A DNA stretch of 24,327 nucleotides from JAJDFU01 sp964641965 (GTDB lineage: Bacteria; Bacteroidota; Bacteroidia; Chitinophagales; Saprospiraceae): positions 1-24,327 of the forward strand of contig CAZXLD010000062.1 of NCBI GenBank assembly GCA_964641965.1, in the 5' to 3' direction. Below are positions 24,174 through 24,327 of the stretch, one piece after another. The notes under the pieces are model-generated. The model did no database searches and was not told the origin of the DNA. It was given only the letters and a program-made list of their open reading frames with translations. How positions within the stretch are numbered: the first letter of the stretch is position 1; the number at the start of each line of letters is the position of its first letter. The position numbers were made by a program, and so were the translations under genes.

Positions 24174-24327
24174 ATACCATTTTAAGTTGAAAACAGCCTG
24201 TCACTTAAATACAGCATTTCTTGAAATGGTATTATGTCTTGGATGCTGACATCCGAAGGATCGTCAGTACTGACCAAGTTTGGCTGTTTGCTCCATTTTT
24301 AAATAGGTCATTTTAAACTTGCGTCAG
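24174..24327. repeat. Dispersed non-coding repeat, right copy (cut by window end)
   Basis: Direct copy of 35-183, with identical ends and only scattered changes except in the central hairpin, where the sequence differs but pairing is kept (24246-24254 with 24258-24267, one bulged base). The inverted repeat 24174-24186 / 24220-24232 is also kept. The copy runs into the window edge at CTTGCGTCAG, exactly where the shared part of the left copy was measured to end, so its true end cannot be judged. Confidence 0.85.

Noticed and set aside
1..24327. tRNA or rRNA genes
   Set aside because: No cloverleaf with the conserved T-loop and no rRNA signature was seen on either strand.

Overview
The window looks like draft-assembly chromosome from a Bacteroidota bacterium, most like the Saprospiria. 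Supporting signs are a C-terminal type IX secretion (T9SS) sorting domain on a subtilase, many lipoproteins and signal peptides ending in AQ, near absence of Shine-Dalgarno sequences, a LytS-type kinase paired with a LytTR regulator, and moderate GC. The species is inferred from style only. A run of 100 N marks a scaffold gap.

Layout. (1) Positions 35-183 and 24174-24327 carry two copies of the same dispersed non-coding repeat, so the window is bracketed by it. (2) 475-1722: two small exported proteins, one unassigned and one DUF2147-like, separated by a perfect 51-base hairpin. (3) 1990-8564: a tight three-gene RND efflux operon (outer-membrane factor, lipoprotein adaptor, inner-membrane pump). 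The outer-membrane factor carries an N-terminal domain resembling ABC-type substrate-binding proteins. (4) 8938-12802: two exported proteases, a pappalysin-like M43 lipoprotein and a T9SS-sorted subtilase with a Glu where the catalytic His is expected and a long poly-Asp loop; a rho-independent terminator follows. (5) 12974-14338: two convergent cytoplasmic genes, an SRPBCC-like protein and an unassigned protein with a helix-hairpin-helix segment. (6) 14630-16063: a single-domain Y1 (HUH) transposase of the REP-associated type, next to an approximately 170-bp tandem array whose copy number is hidden by the assembly gap, with inverted REP-like hairpins on both sides. (7) 16261-22892: a second DUF2147-like protein, then a compact operon for a MacAB-like ABC export system (TolC-like protein, adaptor, permease, ATPase) ending in a LytS-type histidine kinase and a LytTR response regulator. 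(8) 23111-23929: a class I methyltransferase. (9) 23946-24107: a MITE-like element with imperfect terminal inverted repeats, followed by the second copy of the bracketing repeat.

Working together: the two efflux systems are complete trans-envelope assemblies, each preceded on the same strand by a small exported DUF2147-like protein. The second has its own two-component system and probably responds to envelope stress or an antimicrobial compound. The proteases would act on the cell surface or outside the cell. The least explained material is the non-coding DNA: the transposase with its repeat array, and the two repeat families near the window ends.
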